From the NCBI RefSeq assembly GCF_003350535.1, contig NZ_QQBB01000003.1, positions 1 to 64,000 of the forward strand: a DNA stretch of 64,000 nucleotides, read 5' to 3'. Of the stretch, positions 16,672-25,542 are shown in pieces. This stretch comes from Microvirga subterranea. GTDB taxonomy: Bacteria; Pseudomonadota; Alphaproteobacteria; Rhizobiales; Beijerinckiaceae. Position 1 is the stretch's first letter. Every line of letters begins with the position of its first letter. A program made the position numbers and the translations under genes. The notes under the pieces are model-generated. The model was not told the DNA's origin. It saw only the letters and a program-made list of their open reading frames with translations, and ran no database searches.

Positions 16672-16842
16672 CTGCACGATGACAGCGGCGAGCCCCGCCA
16701 GACCGAGATCGCCGATGGCATCCGGAATGCCGTGGTTGGTACGCTGGGAAACTGGCCGAAATCATCACCGGGCAGCCTCACTATCCCAGAACGTCCAGCC
16801 CTTGTCTTCATCGGTCAAGCGGCCGTCCGGCAACCGGCATGA
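16672..16842 (+). pseudogene. Possible C-terminal remnant of a uroporphyrin-III C-methyltransferase-like gene
   Basis: The frame ending at TGA 16840-16842 reads GEPRQTEIADGIRNAVVGTL, then a short linker and RPALVFIGQA. This resembles the C-terminal P-Q-R...VVGTL...PALV-IG pattern of SUMT/CobA methyltransferases. Nothing of the N-terminal two-thirds is present upstream, where the frame runs into the signal-peptide region of the minus-strand barrel gene. A plus-strand terminator follows at 16907. The match is short, so I hold it as tentative. Confidence 0.35.
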
Positions 16843-16906
16843 TCAACGTTGGGAGGCTCTTCCCGCTCCACCCCTTATCTCTTGTCAAAGCCTCCCGTTC
16901 AACTCA

Positions 16907-16938
16907 GCCCCGTGCGGTGAAAGCCGGACGGGGCCTTT
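16907..16938 (+). terminator. Rho-independent terminator of a lost gene
   Basis: GCCCCGTGCGG (16907-16917) pairs with CCGGACGGGGC (about 16924-16934) and is followed by CTTTT. It points along the plus strand, downstream of the eroded frame at 16672-16842. No intact gene uses it now. Confidence 0.75.
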
Positions 16939-17706
16939 TCGCAACTGACGGCCTATTCGGTTTCTCTCTGGCCGCCGGGAGCACGTGTGGTCTTGCCGCG
17001 CAACGGCTTCAGCAAGATACCATCTTAAGCGTGGCAATCGGCTGGCACCCGTGCGAGTCGAAGGCAGCCGCTGACATGAAGGGGCCTGCAATGGGGGCGT
17101 CGGCGAGACCATGGTCGTGTCGAGGAGGCCTGCCGTTGTGTTACACATCCGTCATCGTTTAGACAGCCGCCGTTGCACTCTTGACCTTCCCCACGACGCT
17201 GATGCTCAGAGCCGCCCGTTTCAGGCTCGGCAAAGACTTGGGATAGGGCCGCCCCTTGTCCCTGCGGGTCCAACCGCGCAGCTTCCTCGATCCGGGACCG
17301 GTCGTGCCGGTCGGCTCGATCGATCCCGGCACAGCGGCTATGGGCAGACGCGGGCCTATCTGCTGAGCCCGGACTACGCGCCGAACCGGGGTCGTTTCGG
17401 ATTGAACCTTCTTCCGGTCCCGATCACCAACGGAACTTTCGTTGGATCGCGCAATCCGTTCGGCCCGGTTGATTTCGTCACCCCGCGCGGCCTGGCGGGG
17501 TAAGCGACGCCAAGCAGCGGGCATATAGCCCGTTTGCTCGTGCTCCGGACATTCTGCTGGAGCCGGATGTCGCACTGAGGACGCTGCGGGTGTGTCCACC
17601 CGACGTCCTCAGACCTCGGCATTGGCGGCCGACCAGGATTTCAGCCGTCGCCACTGACGATGGATCACCACGCCGAGCGCGCCGATGTCGGGACCTCGAG
17701 GAATGA

Positions 17707-17916
17707 TCATCGGGCACACTCCACAGGGACCCGGTAGGTGCCATCGACAAGGACCGTGCGGCAGCGCACGCCGTTGAAAATCTGAACTTCGTTCGGAGCC
17801 GCATAGGGGAAGAGCGAGTTGGGTGCGCCCTGAATGGGATTGGGCTGCGCGTGAGCCGAATTGGGTCCTGCGAGAGCCATCAGCGCCCCAGCAATGAACA
17901 TGCCCTGGTTGCTCAT
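17707..17916 (-). CDS. Small exported protein, function unknown
   Basis: The 69-residue product starts at ATG 17916 with a strong AAAGGAGG site seven bases upstream. It has a signal peptide (MSNQGMFIAGALMALAGPNSAHA) and a mature part QPNPIQGAPNSLFPYAAPNEVQ followed by GVRCRTVLVDGTYRVPVEC, with two cysteines that could pair. I do not recognise the family. It sits upstream of, and on the same strand as, nothing obvious, and divergent genes are absent. Confidence 0.7.
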   Translation of the reverse strand: MSNQGMFIAGALMALAGPNSAHAQPNPIQGAPNSLFPYAAPNEVQIFNGVRCRTVLVDGTYRVPVECAR

Positions 17917-18084
17917 GGAAGCCTCCTTTCCGCAGATGGCGCTCCATGCGAGAGGCATGAGGTGCCGCGGAGCCACCCATGCTGCACGACGTCGGGGATG
18001 TCGATCGTGATTGTGCCGGCCCTGTTCAGCGCGCCGGAAAACCGGCTTTCAGGCGCACGAGGTGGCACAAGTGGACGGTTATGA

Positions 18085-18717
18085 TCAGCCCTCCACCAGC
18101 TTGTTCCTGATCGCGTAGCGGATCAGAGCCGCAGTGGTGTCGAGATTGAGCTTGCGCAGGGCCAGGGCGCGGTGGGTCTCGACCGTCTTGGTGCTGATGC
18201 TGAGGATGTCGGCGATCTGTTTGTTGGTCTTGCCCTCGGCGATCAGTTGCACCACGGCCTTCTCACGCGAGCTCAGCACCGACTCGTGTGCGCATCCCTT
18301 CGCCAGGTAGGTCTCGAGCAGGGTCTCAGAGACCTTGCCGGTGAAGAATGGCTTGTGGGCGGCCAGCGTCTCCACCGCCGAGACCAGGAGCTGCCTGGCG
18401 TCAGATTTGAGCAGGAACCCGCGGGCGCCGGCCTCGAGGACGTCCCGCACCAAGCTGTCGGTGTCGTGCATGGTGAAGATCAGCACCTCGACGCCAGGCA
18501 CGCGCGCCCGGATCTGACGGGTGGCCTCGACCCCGTTCACCAGCGGAAGGCCGTAGTCGAGGATGACGATATCGGGGCGGAGCGCCAAGGCCATATCAAT
18601 GGCCTGCTTGCCATCCCGCGCCTCGCCGATCACCTCCCAGCCCTCATGCCCCTCCAGGATGGTCCGCACGCCGGAGCGGAGGACGTCATGATCGTCGGCG
18701 ATCAGGATGCGTGTCAT
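18085..18717 (-). CDS. NarL/FixJ-type response regulator
   Basis: The 210-residue protein has a receiver domain (ILIADDHDVLRSGVRTIL, phospho-acceptor Asp54 in IVILDYGLPLVNG, Thr/Ser switch in FTMHD, Lys in FLLKSDA). A LuxR-type helix-turn-helix follows at about residues 145-205 (LSSREKAVVQLIAEGKTNKQ, then ADILSISTKTVETH). It is downstream of, and on the same strand as, the sensor kinase, 133 bp apart. The gap contains a 32-bp tandem element and a TATACT -10 box, so it has its own promoter and is probably autoregulated. The predicted targets are the promoters carrying the same element, upstream of the FGE-sulfatase operon and the small exported gene near 33.6 kb. Confidence 0.95.
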   Translation of the reverse strand: MTRILIADDHDVLRSGVRTILEGHEGWEVIGEARDGKQAIDMALALRPDIVILDYGLPLVNGVEATRQIRARVPGVEVLIFTMHDTDSLVRDVLEAGARGFLLKSDARQLLVSAVETLAAHKPFFTGKVSETLLETYLAKGCAHESVLSSREKAVVQLIAEGKTNKQIADILSISTKTVETHRALALRKLNLDTTAALIRYAIRNKLVEG

Positions 18718-18778
18718 CGCGAGAGTTCCTCCCGCGCCTCAGGTGAGCGGCCGATCCGGTGTGCCCGAGTGCCACGGC

Positions 18779-18847
18779 AGTATAACATCCCGGCGCGGGT
18801 GGCCTCACCTGTGCGAAACCCTGAATCCGCCGGGGGCAGACCCTGAA
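18779..18847 (-). promoter_or_regulatory. 32-bp tandem element plus -10 box upstream of the response regulator
   Basis: On the plus strand the element (18816-18847) reads AAACCCTG, 14 bases, AGACCCTGA, so the two ACCCTG cores are 22 bp apart. Toward the response regulator gene it reads TCAGGGTCT then CAGGGTTT. A TATACT -10 hexamer (18784 down to 18779) begins 31 bp beyond the element, and the start codon lies 98 bp beyond it. The same element and spacing recur at 20764 and 33701. A position just upstream of -35 fits an activator such as the encoded NarL-type regulator; the assignment is inference. Confidence 0.7.
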
Positions 18848-18850
18848 ACT

Positions 18851-20590
18851 TCACCCGTGGGCCTTGCCTTTGGCTTCCGTCATGTCCGGTCTCCAAGGCC
18901 TCAGCATGCGGCCCGCCTGGGTCAGCGCCCGTCCCGTCACTGTCACGGGAACGATCGCAACCACAGACGTGCCGTCTGGGCCGGTCTTGATTCGTAGATC
19001 ACCGCCGAACTGCTCCAGCCGGGCCCGCATGCCGGCCACGCCGACACCAAGCCGAATGCGGCTCTCGGCCCCGTTCTGGCCTGCCATGCCGTGGCCGTTA
19101 TCGCGGATGCGGACCACGAGCCGTCCGGACCTGATCCTGGCATCAACCGATACCTGCGAGGCCCCGGCGTGCCGGTGCACGTTGGTGAGCGCCTCCTGCA
19201 CCACGCGCAGGATCGCCCGCTGAAGTTCCGGCGGCAGGTCATCGACCTCCTCCGGGATCCGGATCCGGGCGACGAGCCCCGTCCGTCCGGCAAAGCCCTC
19301 GGCGAAGTCCCGCAAGGTGGCCTGGAGGCCATCATTCGCGAGGTTCGGCGGATGCAGCAGGTACGTGAAGATGCGCAGCTCCCGCAATGCCTCGGTCTGA
19401 AGGTTCTCGATCTCCGCCAAGGCCTTCCGGCCGCTCGCACTGTGCCGGACTTCCGTCTCGAGGCCAGCGAGCCCGAGATTTGCGGCGACCAGGTGCTGCG
19501 CCGTCGAGTCGTGCAACTCGCGGGCAATGCGTTGCCGTTCCTCTTCCTGGAGCGCGAGCAGTTGCCCGGACAATTCGCTGACCTGCTCCTTCGCTCCCGT
19601 GACTTCGTCGGACAGGACCCGGAGCGGCTGCTCGATCTGGCGGGCGGTGAACCAGGCGGCAATCCCTCCGGCGAGCAGGAGAAGGGCCGCCGGTCCGGCC
19701 ATCCGTCGCAGAGCCGCCGTGATGGGTGCATTGAGATCGGCCAGCGGCACCGTGACCACACTCGTCCAGTTCGTCGCCCCCGAACGGCGGAAGGTGACGA
19801 GGACTTGAACTCCACGGTCGTCCATGGCCTCGACCGATCCTGTGATCGTGCTCGCCGGACCCGCATCAGCGAGGCGCGTGGCCAGGGCTGCGGGAACAGG
19901 CAGGTCGGACCCTTTGTGACCATCCCTGTCGGCCACGATCGGCTGGAGCTTGCGATCGTAAAGGCCCTTCACCCAGCCAGCCGGCAGCGCCTGGTCGTCA
20001 AGGATCGTGCCCAGGCGCGCCTCGGTTAGGGTGATGGTCAGATGGCCGCTCATCCGGCCGTCCGGATCATCGAGCCGGAGGCTGAGGGCCACGACAATTT
20101 TACCCTTCAACGGGGCCATCATCCGCCCAGACACGGACCACCTGCGCTCTCGGATCCGATCGAGCTGCTCCTGATAGTTCGGGAAGTCGACATGTCTCGG
20201 CAATGGCGATCCGAACGGGCGCAGGGTATTGGCGACCTGCCGCTCGAGGTCATTCAGAACGAGCCAGGAGCCTTCCGGGACCGGCGTGGTCTTGAGCTGA
20301 TCGTAGAAGGCCCTGATGTCGCCTGAGAGCAGCACCGGAGACTTCGACAGCCCCTTCAGCAGGTAATTGACCGCCGCCACCTCCTGATCGAAGCCAAAGG
20401 AAAGCGCCTTGGCGGCCTCTTGGGCGCGATGCTCGATCGCGTGACGCTCGTCCGCAGCACGAGAGAGCAACAGCGCCCCGGCGACGAGGCACGCCGCCAC
20501 GGTGATGACCATGAATGTGAAAGCGATCCGCTGCCGCAGACGCAAGCCCGCGAAGGACTGCGCAACCACCGGGACGGTGCCATTGCTCAT
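18851..20590 (-). CDS. Membrane sensor histidine kinase (NarX/HisKA_3 type)
   Basis: About 579 residues from ATG 20590 (MSNGTVPVVAQ). TM1 is at about residues 23-44 and TM2 at about 297-315, enclosing a 250-residue periplasmic sensor region of the double-Cache type by length and pattern. A short cytoplasmic helix leads to the HisKA_3 dimerisation domain with His360 in RIARELHDSTAQHL. The ATPase carries the N-box Asn470 in VVQEALTNVHRHAG and RDNGHGM at about 496-502. There is no HAMP signature or PAS domain. The partner response regulator follows directly. A small-molecule or envelope signal is expected; given the neighbours, sulfate esters or sulfur status are candidates, which is inference. 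Confidence 0.92.
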   Translation of the reverse strand: MSNGTVPVVAQSFAGLRLRQRIAFTFMVITVAACLVAGALLLSRAADERHAIEHRAQEAAKALSFGFDQEVAAVNYLLKGLSKSPVLLSGDIRAFYDQLKTTPVPEGSWLVLNDLERQVANTLRPFGSPLPRHVDFPNYQEQLDRIRERRWSVSGRMMAPLKGKIVVALSLRLDDPDGRMSGHLTITLTEARLGTILDDQALPAGWVKGLYDRKLQPIVADRDGHKGSDLPVPAALATRLADAGPASTITGSVEAMDDRGVQVLVTFRRSGATNWTSVVTVPLADLNAPITAALRRMAGPAALLLLAGGIAAWFTARQIEQPLRVLSDEVTGAKEQVSELSGQLLALQEEERQRIARELHDSTAQHLVAANLGLAGLETEVRHSASGRKALAEIENLQTEALRELRIFTYLLHPPNLANDGLQATLRDFAEGFAGRTGLVARIRIPEEVDDLPPELQRAILRVVQEALTNVHRHAGASQVSVDARIRSGRLVVRIRDNGHGMAGQNGAESRIRLGVGVAGMRARLEQFGGDLRIKTGPDGTSVVAIVPVTVTGRALTQAGRMLRPWRPDMTEAKGKAHG

Positions 20591-20763
20591 GCTGGCGGTC
20601 TCCGGCCGCAGGGGCAACGCAACGGGACCGAGGCTCGCGACGGGAACCCCTCGTCCTATACCGTATGGTAAACCCTGAGACCGCTCGAGTCGACTGGGAT
20701 CCACGAGAGCGTAGAGGCTGCCCCTCGCCGCTCGGTGCCGGCAGAAGGTGCCGGCAGCCCCAA

Positions 20764-20832
20764 ATCAGGGTCTGCCTCCATCACTTTCAGGGTGGACCCT
20801 AATAGACCGACGGCTACGAACAGGACGACAAT
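20764..20832 (+). promoter_or_regulatory. 32-bp tandem element plus -10-like box upstream of the FGE-sulfatase operon
   Basis: Plus strand TCAGGGTCT (20765-20773) and TCAGGGT (20787-20793) are 22 bp apart, the same element as at 18816 read toward the FGE gene. GACAAT (20827-20832) lies 31 bp past the element, where TATACT lies in the regulator promoter. A single extra half-site (AAACCCTGAG, 20670-20679) sits about 80 bp upstream of the divergent kinase gene. This suggests the two-component system controls the FGE-sulfatase pair. The -10 match is weak (4 of 6). Confidence 0.65.
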
Positions 20833-21030
20833 CCCGCAATATCGGACGAGAGTAGCGGTTCCTGCGGTTGCCCTCTCGGTCAATCAGTTGACGCCCGTGG
20901 CCAAAGGGATGGCCCCCAGGGTCAAGCAGGCTCCTACGGCTCGTCTCCAGTGCATGCCGCCAGGAAGGCCCTCGGGCTATTCCGCCGACACGGCACGCTG
21001 GCCACGTACATCCCTCTGAGGACCGATGCC

Positions 21031-22017
21031 ATGACCGATGCGGACCTGGTCGAGCGGACGGACAAGACCACCATTCTGCCGGACGACAGCGGCATGGTTC
21101 GGATCCCCAGCGGCACCTTCCGCATGGGCTCGGACCGTCACTATCCCGAGGAGGCGCCGGTCCACCGCGTCACCGTCGATGCGTTCTGGATCGACCGAAC
21201 GCCGGTCACCAATCGTCAGTTTCGCGACTTCGTCCGCGCCACCGGGCACGTCACGGTCGCCGAGACAGCGCCCGACCCGAAGGACTATCCCGCCGCCCTG
21301 CCGCACATGCTGTTCCCGGGCTCGCTTGTGTTCAACCCGCCGGACTATCCAGTCGATCTCCATCACTTCAGCCAATGGTGGGCGTTCAAGCCCAAGGTGA
21401 ACTGGCGACGTCCCTATGGCCCGGGCTCATCGATCAAGGGACTGGACGATCATCCGGTCGTGCATGTCGCCTATGCCGACGCACTGGCGTATGCGCGTTG
21501 GGCCGGCAAGGACCTGCCGACCGAGGCCGAATGGGAATTCGCAGCGCGCGGCGGGCTCGATGGCGCCGAGTTCGCCTGGGGCGATGAATTCACGCCTGGC
21601 GGACGGCACATGGCCAACACCTGGCAGGGCGCGTTCCCGTTCCGGAACACCCACGAGGATGGATACGAGCGCACCTCTCCCGTCGCCGCCTTCCCGCCTA
21701 ACGCCTACGGCCTCTACGACATGATCGGCAATGTCTGGGAATGGACCAGCGACTTCTATGCGCCGAAGCATCCGGCCGATGCACTGAAGGCCTGCTGCAT
21801 CCCGGAGAACCCGCGCGGCGCACGTGAGGATGAGAGCTACGCCTCCTGCGAGCCCGGGATCCGGATCCCGCGCCGAGTTCTGAAGGGCGGCTCGCACCTG
21901 TGCGCGCCCAACTACTGCCGCCGCTACCGTCCGGCAGCGCGTCACCCGCAGCCGGTCGACACCTCGACGAGCCATGTCGGCTTCCGCTGCATCATCAGAG
22001 AGAGGAAGATCCCATGA
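21031..22017 (+). CDS. Formylglycine-generating enzyme family protein (sulfatase-activating)
   Basis: About 328 residues from ATG 21031 (MTDADLVERTDK). A longer start at 20950 is possible. The FGE-sulfatase domain spans nearly all of it: MVRIPSGTFRMGSDRHYPEE, WIDRTPVTNRQFRDFV, LPTEAEWEFAARGG, GLYDMIGNVWEWTSDFY and VLKGGSHLCAPNYCRRYRPA. The last motif holds Cys291 and Cys296, with the five-residue spacing of the copper-binding catalytic cysteines of true FGEs. It therefore probably converts the Cys of sulfatases to formylglycine in the cytoplasm, before export of the target. The next gene, a sulfatase with a CTAGR site, overlaps its stop codon by ATGA. Confidence 0.92.
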   Translation: MTDADLVERTDKTTILPDDSGMVRIPSGTFRMGSDRHYPEEAPVHRVTVDAFWIDRTPVTNRQFRDFVRATGHVTVAETAPDPKDYPAALPHMLFPGSLVFNPPDYPVDLHHFSQWWAFKPKVNWRRPYGPGSSIKGLDDHPVVHVAYADALAYARWAGKDLPTEAEWEFAARGGLDGAEFAWGDEFTPGGRHMANTWQGAFPFRNTHEDGYERTSPVAAFPPNAYGLYDMIGNVWEWTSDFYAPKHPADALKACCIPENPRGAREDESYASCEPGIRIPRRVLKGGSHLCAPNYCRRYRPAARHPQPVDTSTSHVGFRCIIRERKIP

Positions 22018-23777
22018 CCAGTGATCGTGCGTCCTCACAAACGCCGGGCGGACGATTCCGCCTCCGGCGTATGCAGGCCAAAGCTGCCCTGATCGGGGCC
22101 ACAGCGCTGGTCTTGGCGACGGTGGCGGCTCCGGCCGTCGCGCAGGCCCCGACGCAGAAGCCCAACATCCTGTTCATCATGGGCGACGACATCGGCTGGA
22201 TGCAGCCAAGCATCTACCACCAGGGGCTGATGGTGGGCGAAACACCCAACATCGACCGGATCGGCCGGGAGGGTGCGAAGTTCACGACCTACTATGCCGA
22301 GCAGAGCTGCACGGCAGGTCGCAACGCCTTCTTCACCGGCATGCATCCCCTCCGGACTGGCATGATCCCGCCACAACTACCCGGCAGCCCGTCTTACCTG
22401 AGGCCTGGCACGCCGGCCATCGCCAAGTTCCTGCTCGACCTCGGCTACACCACCGGCGAATTCGGCAAGAACCACCTCGGCGACCACACTGACGCGCTGC
22501 CGACCGCGCATGGGTTCCAGGAATTCTGGGGTTATCTCTACCACCTCGACGCCATGCAGGGCGTGAGCTTCCCCGACATCAACAGGACGCCGACCGAGCA
22601 GGCGGTCGCGCCACCGTGCCGGAATACGCCGATCCCCGGGCTGCCCCAGGATCCTGCGGCGGTCGATCCCGCTGTCACAACCTGCCTGACGCCGCCGCGG
22701 CCGGTGATGTCGTGCAGATCGACCGACGGCACCGCGGCGAACCAGTCCTGCAAGGATGAGGGGCCGCTAACGCTCGAGCGCTCGAAGACCGTGGACGAGG
22801 AGATCTCGGCCAAGGTCATCGACTTCCTCGACCGCAATGATCCCGAGAAGACCAAGAAGCCGTTCTTTGTCTGGTACAACCCTGCGCGCATGCACGTCAC
22901 GACCATGTTGTCGGACAAGTACATGGGAATGGTGGGTGAGCCTGGTGGCAAGGACTGGGGCGTCAACGAAGCCGGCATGAAGCAGATGGACGACAACATC
23001 GGCTATGTTTTGAAGAAGCTCGAGGAGATGGGGGAACTCGACAACACGATCGTCGTGTTCACCACCGACAACGGCGCCGAGACGATCACCTTCCCTGACG
23101 GCGGCACCACCCCCTTCAAGGGCGGCAAGCTGTCGACTTGGGAGGGCGGCATGCGGGCCCCGCTGGTCGTGCGCTGGCCGGGACACATCCAGCCGGGAAC
23201 GGTCAAGAACGACATTTTCGCGTCCCTCGACTGGTTGCCTACTCTCGTCGATATCGCCGGCGGCCCCAAGGGCAATGAGTTGAAGGCCCGGATCGAGCGG
23301 GGCGAGTATCCCGGGATCGTCAGGACGACTCTCGATGGCGTCAACCAGCGTGCCTACCTGGAAGGCCAATCGGACAAGTCGGCGCGCGACACCTTCTTCT
23401 ATTACTCGGGCAAGGACCCGTCCGCGGTACGGTACAAGAACTGGAAGATCTACTTCGCGATGGTGTCCGATGCACCGACCGGGTTCCTGACAGGGGTTGT
23501 CCCGTATCACTGGACCCAGGTGGTCAACATCAAGCGCGATCCGTTCGAGACGTCGATCGGCGAGCAGGCGAAGACGCTCTTCAGCATGGCCGGCGCGCTT
23601 GCAGGACCGGCCACGGCCTATGTCTACGACTGGAACATGTTGCCGATCGGCCAGGCGCTCTGGCTGAGGGAGCTCGAAACCTACAGGAAGTTCCCGCCGA
23701 TGCAGGACCCGGCGAGCTACAACCTCGAGCAGGTGATGGAGCAGCTCAAGAAGCCGCAGGCTGTCCCGGGCCAGTGA
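22014..23777 (+). CDS. Exported type I arylsulfatase
   Basis: The 587-residue protein has a signal peptide (MQAKAALIGATALVLATVAA and AVAQ at about residues 20-44) and a type I sulfatase domain. The metal site IMGDDIGW (Asp58, Asp59) is followed by Cys99 in SCTAGRNAFFTG, the C-x-A-x-R formylglycine motif. The FGKNHLGD, FVWYNPARMHV and TTDNGAE motifs complete the active site. It hydrolyses sulfate esters in the periplasm. The ATG overlaps the FGE stop codon (ATGA at 22014-22017), so enzyme and activator are made together. The natural sulfate ester is unknown. The arginine-rich start before the hydrophobic core (RFRLRRM) might favour Tat export. Confidence 0.93.
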   Translation: MTSDRASSQTPGGRFRLRRMQAKAALIGATALVLATVAAPAVAQAPTQKPNILFIMGDDIGWMQPSIYHQGLMVGETPNIDRIGREGAKFTTYYAEQSCTAGRNAFFTGMHPLRTGMIPPQLPGSPSYLRPGTPAIAKFLLDLGYTTGEFGKNHLGDHTDALPTAHGFQEFWGYLYHLDAMQGVSFPDINRTPTEQAVAPPCRNTPIPGLPQDPAAVDPAVTTCLTPPRPVMSCRSTDGTAANQSCKDEGPLTLERSKTVDEEISAKVIDFLDRNDPEKTKKPFFVWYNPARMHVTTMLSDKYMGMVGEPGGKDWGVNEAGMKQMDDNIGYVLKKLEEMGELDNTIVVFTTDNGAETITFPDGGTTPFKGGKLSTWEGGMRAPLVVRWPGHIQPGTVKNDIFASLDWLPTLVDIAGGPKGNELKARIERGEYPGIVRTTLDGVNQRAYLEGQSDKSARDTFFYYSGKDPSAVRYKNWKIYFAMVSDAPTGFLTGVVPYHWTQVVNIKRDPFETSIGEQAKTLFSMAGALAGPATAYVYDWNMLPIGQALWLRELETYRKFPPMQDPASYNLEQVMEQLKKPQAVPGQ

Positions 23778-23911
23778 CCTGAGCCGAACCAGGAACACGC
23801 GAACAGCGGGCATCGCTCAGACCATGTGCCCGCTGGTCCAAGCCAACAAGAAGGTACCGCGCAGGGGGCTTACCTCGATCATATGCAGAGGATTCTTGAG
23901 AGGAGACCATC

Positions 23912-24280
23912 ATGAAGAAGTCATTGCCGCTCGTCGCGCTCCCGTTCGCGCTTCTGTCCGCCGGCCCGGCACTTGCCCAGAGCATGTGCGTCATCGCGGG
24001 CAATCGGGCCATCATGGGGGCGAACATGGAAGGGGCTTTCGACGTCCAGGCCGGACAGGGCTGCATGTCCGACATCACCCCTCAGGGTACGTTGACCAGT
24101 TCCGAGATCAGCCAGCGGCCGCAGCACGGCACCCTGAACATGGTCGACAAGGACACCTGGACCTACACGCCGGCTCCCGGCTACAGCGGCCCCGATGCCT
24201 TCGCGATCACCGCAAAAGGTCAGAGCATCGACGAGAAGCCCGGCACCTCCGTCTTCAGCTACAGGGTGACCGTGAAGTAG
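23912..24280 (+). CDS. Small exported Ig/cadherin-like domain protein, family B copy 2
   Basis: The 122-residue protein has a signal peptide (MKKSLPLVALPFALLSAGPALAQ) and the same domain as the gene at 14362 (SMCVIAGNRAIMGANMEGAF, WTYTPAPGYSGPDAFAITAKG). The C-terminal TSVFSYRVTVK strand matches. The ribosome site GAGAGGAG and flanks are shared with copy 1. It follows the arylsulfatase by 134 bp and probably belongs to the same transcript or a closely placed unit. The mature part is too small for an enzyme, so a binding or structural role in the periplasm is more likely. Confidence 0.82.
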   Translation: MKKSLPLVALPFALLSAGPALAQSMCVIAGNRAIMGANMEGAFDVQAGQGCMSDITPQGTLTSSEISQRPQHGTLNMVDKDTWTYTPAPGYSGPDAFAITAKGQSIDEKPGTSVFSYRVTVK

Positions 24281-24289
24281 AACCGAACG

Positions 24290-24310
24290 CCGCGTGAGCC
24301 ACTCACGCGG
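24290..24310 (+). terminator. Hairpin after family B copy 2
   Basis: CCGCGTGA (24290-24297) and TCACGCGG (24303-24310) form a perfect 8-bp stem with a five-base loop, ten bases after the stop codon. A second, weaker stem (24325-24346) follows. No T-run is seen, so termination may be partial. Confidence 0.55.
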
Positions 24311-24423
24311 ATCCGACGGAAGGCGCCGGGGTCGTAAGGTTTCGGCGTCCCCGTCATCGCACACTTGCATCAATGATGACGGTTTGGTGCGGGAAAGCCG
24401 ACTAGACAAGAGGAGTTTCCACC

Positions 24424-25065
24424 ATGCTCAGCAAGCCATTCGCCTGTCTTATCCTGATGACTGGCGGCCTCTGCGCGACAGGAGGTGCGGTGCTCGCGCA
24501 GGACGCAGGCGCCAGGCCGCCAATGCTCCTGACGAAAGCCATCGGTCGGGTCACGCCAACGGGACCGGTCCCGTCGCTTGCCGTGATCAACGCGGCCGGC
24601 GCGAAACTGGAAGGCAATAAGCTGACCTTGACCGGCGTGTCCCCGAATTCGATCGTGTTCGCCGATCGTCCCGTGAGGGCGGCCGGTCATGTGGCCACAC
24701 AGCAGTTCATCATGCAATGGGACGAAGGCAACAACAACTTCGTCGTGGATCCGCCCAACGCCACCGTGTCGATTCTGGGCGGTGACGGCTCGAAGGTCGG
24801 CGACGCCGTCGTGACGCTGAAATCGCCCAAGCTCGAAGGCGGCAACCTGACCTTCGACGTCGCGGTGCTGGAAGGCAATCTGGCCGGGGCGAATGGACCC
24901 GCGGCGCTGTTCATCGATGCCTTTGGCCGCTATTGGCACGCTCCTGTCTATCATGGCGCTTGGTACGCGGGAGGAAGAGTCTCCAATGCAAGTGCGGCCT
25001 ATAACTCGTACGTCATACCAGATCAGTGCGGCTATTATCCGTATTCGCCCTGCGGCAACGAATGA
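24424..25065 (+). CDS. Exported protein, family C copy 1
   Basis: The 213-residue protein has a signal peptide (MLSKPFACLILMTGGLCATG, then GAVLAQ) and a beta-rich domain with the blocks KAIGRVTPTGPVPSLAVINA, LTGVSPNSIVFADRPVRAAG, QFIMQWDEGNNNF and VTLKSPKLEGGNLTFDVAVL. The C-terminus is a short Tyr/Gly-rich tail with two Cys (CGYYPYSPCG). A longer relative lies at 30283. GAGGAG precedes the ATG. I know of related hypothetical proteins in rhizobia only as uncharacterised. Periplasmic or surface location is predicted. Confidence 0.82.
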   Translation: MLSKPFACLILMTGGLCATGGAVLAQDAGARPPMLLTKAIGRVTPTGPVPSLAVINAAGAKLEGNKLTLTGVSPNSIVFADRPVRAAGHVATQQFIMQWDEGNNNFVVDPPNATVSILGGDGSKVGDAVVTLKSPKLEGGNLTFDVAVLEGNLAGANGPAALFIDAFGRYWHAPVYHGAWYAGGRVSNASAAYNSYVIPDQCGYYPYSPCGNE

Positions 25066-25222
25066 GGGTCTTTACGTCGACACGGGATCCGGCAAGCCAC
25101 ACGCCCAGCAGGCCCTCATTAGGTCGCGAGAGCGCGACCGGTCAAGCGCGTGGAGTGAACTGCCGCAAGCATGCGGGAATCCGTTCGCACACCTTAACAC
25201 TTGCGGCGCGAGGACGGGAAAC

Positions 25223-25540
25223 ATGAAAGCCCGTGGAAAGATTTGGGTCGTCCTGGTCGCGATGTTCGCCTCCGTGAAGGCGCTCAACACGCCGGCTGCC
25301 GCGCAGCCTCAGAAGCCCAACATCGTCGTGATCATGGCCGACGAAATCGGCTATTGGAACAGCAGCGCCTACAACCGTGGCATGATGGGCGACCATACGC
25401 CGAACATCGGCCGCCTCGCTAACGAAGGCATCGGCTTTCCTGATCATTATGGCCGGCAATCCTGTCCTGCACCGAGGCCATTCAACCTGCGCTCCGACCC
25501 CTTTGTGCGGACCACATGCAATCGAGAGGCAGGGGGCTGA
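25223..25540 (+). pseudogene. Arylsulfatase remnant with large internal deletion
   Basis: The 105-codon frame starts like a sulfatase: signal peptide, then PNIVVIMADEIGYWNSSAYN, HTPNIGRLANEGIGF and YGRQSC where the formylglycine Cys is expected. Immediately after that Cys the sequence changes to PRPFNLRSDPFVR. FNLR-DPF is a motif from the C-terminal part of the same family, roughly 400 residues downstream in intact proteins. The central catalytic domain has been lost by a deletion that keeps the frame open to TGA at 25538. The product cannot be an active enzyme. It abuts the alkylsulfatase gene. Confidence 0.8.
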
Positions 25541-25542
25541 AA

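Larger units (their letters stand above)
16541..17706. other. Gene-poor, eroded stretch
   Basis: No intact gene is supported here. A possible methyltransferase remnant (16672-16842) and one good plus-strand terminator (16907-16938) suggest that a gene once ended here. The 146-codon minus frame at 17159-17599 and the plus frame ending at 17503 lack ribosome sites and signatures. Confidence 0.5.

Noticed and set aside
17159..17599. 146-codon minus-strand frame in the gene-poor stretch
   Set aside because: It lacks a ribosome site and recognisable motif, and an equal plus-strand frame overlaps it.
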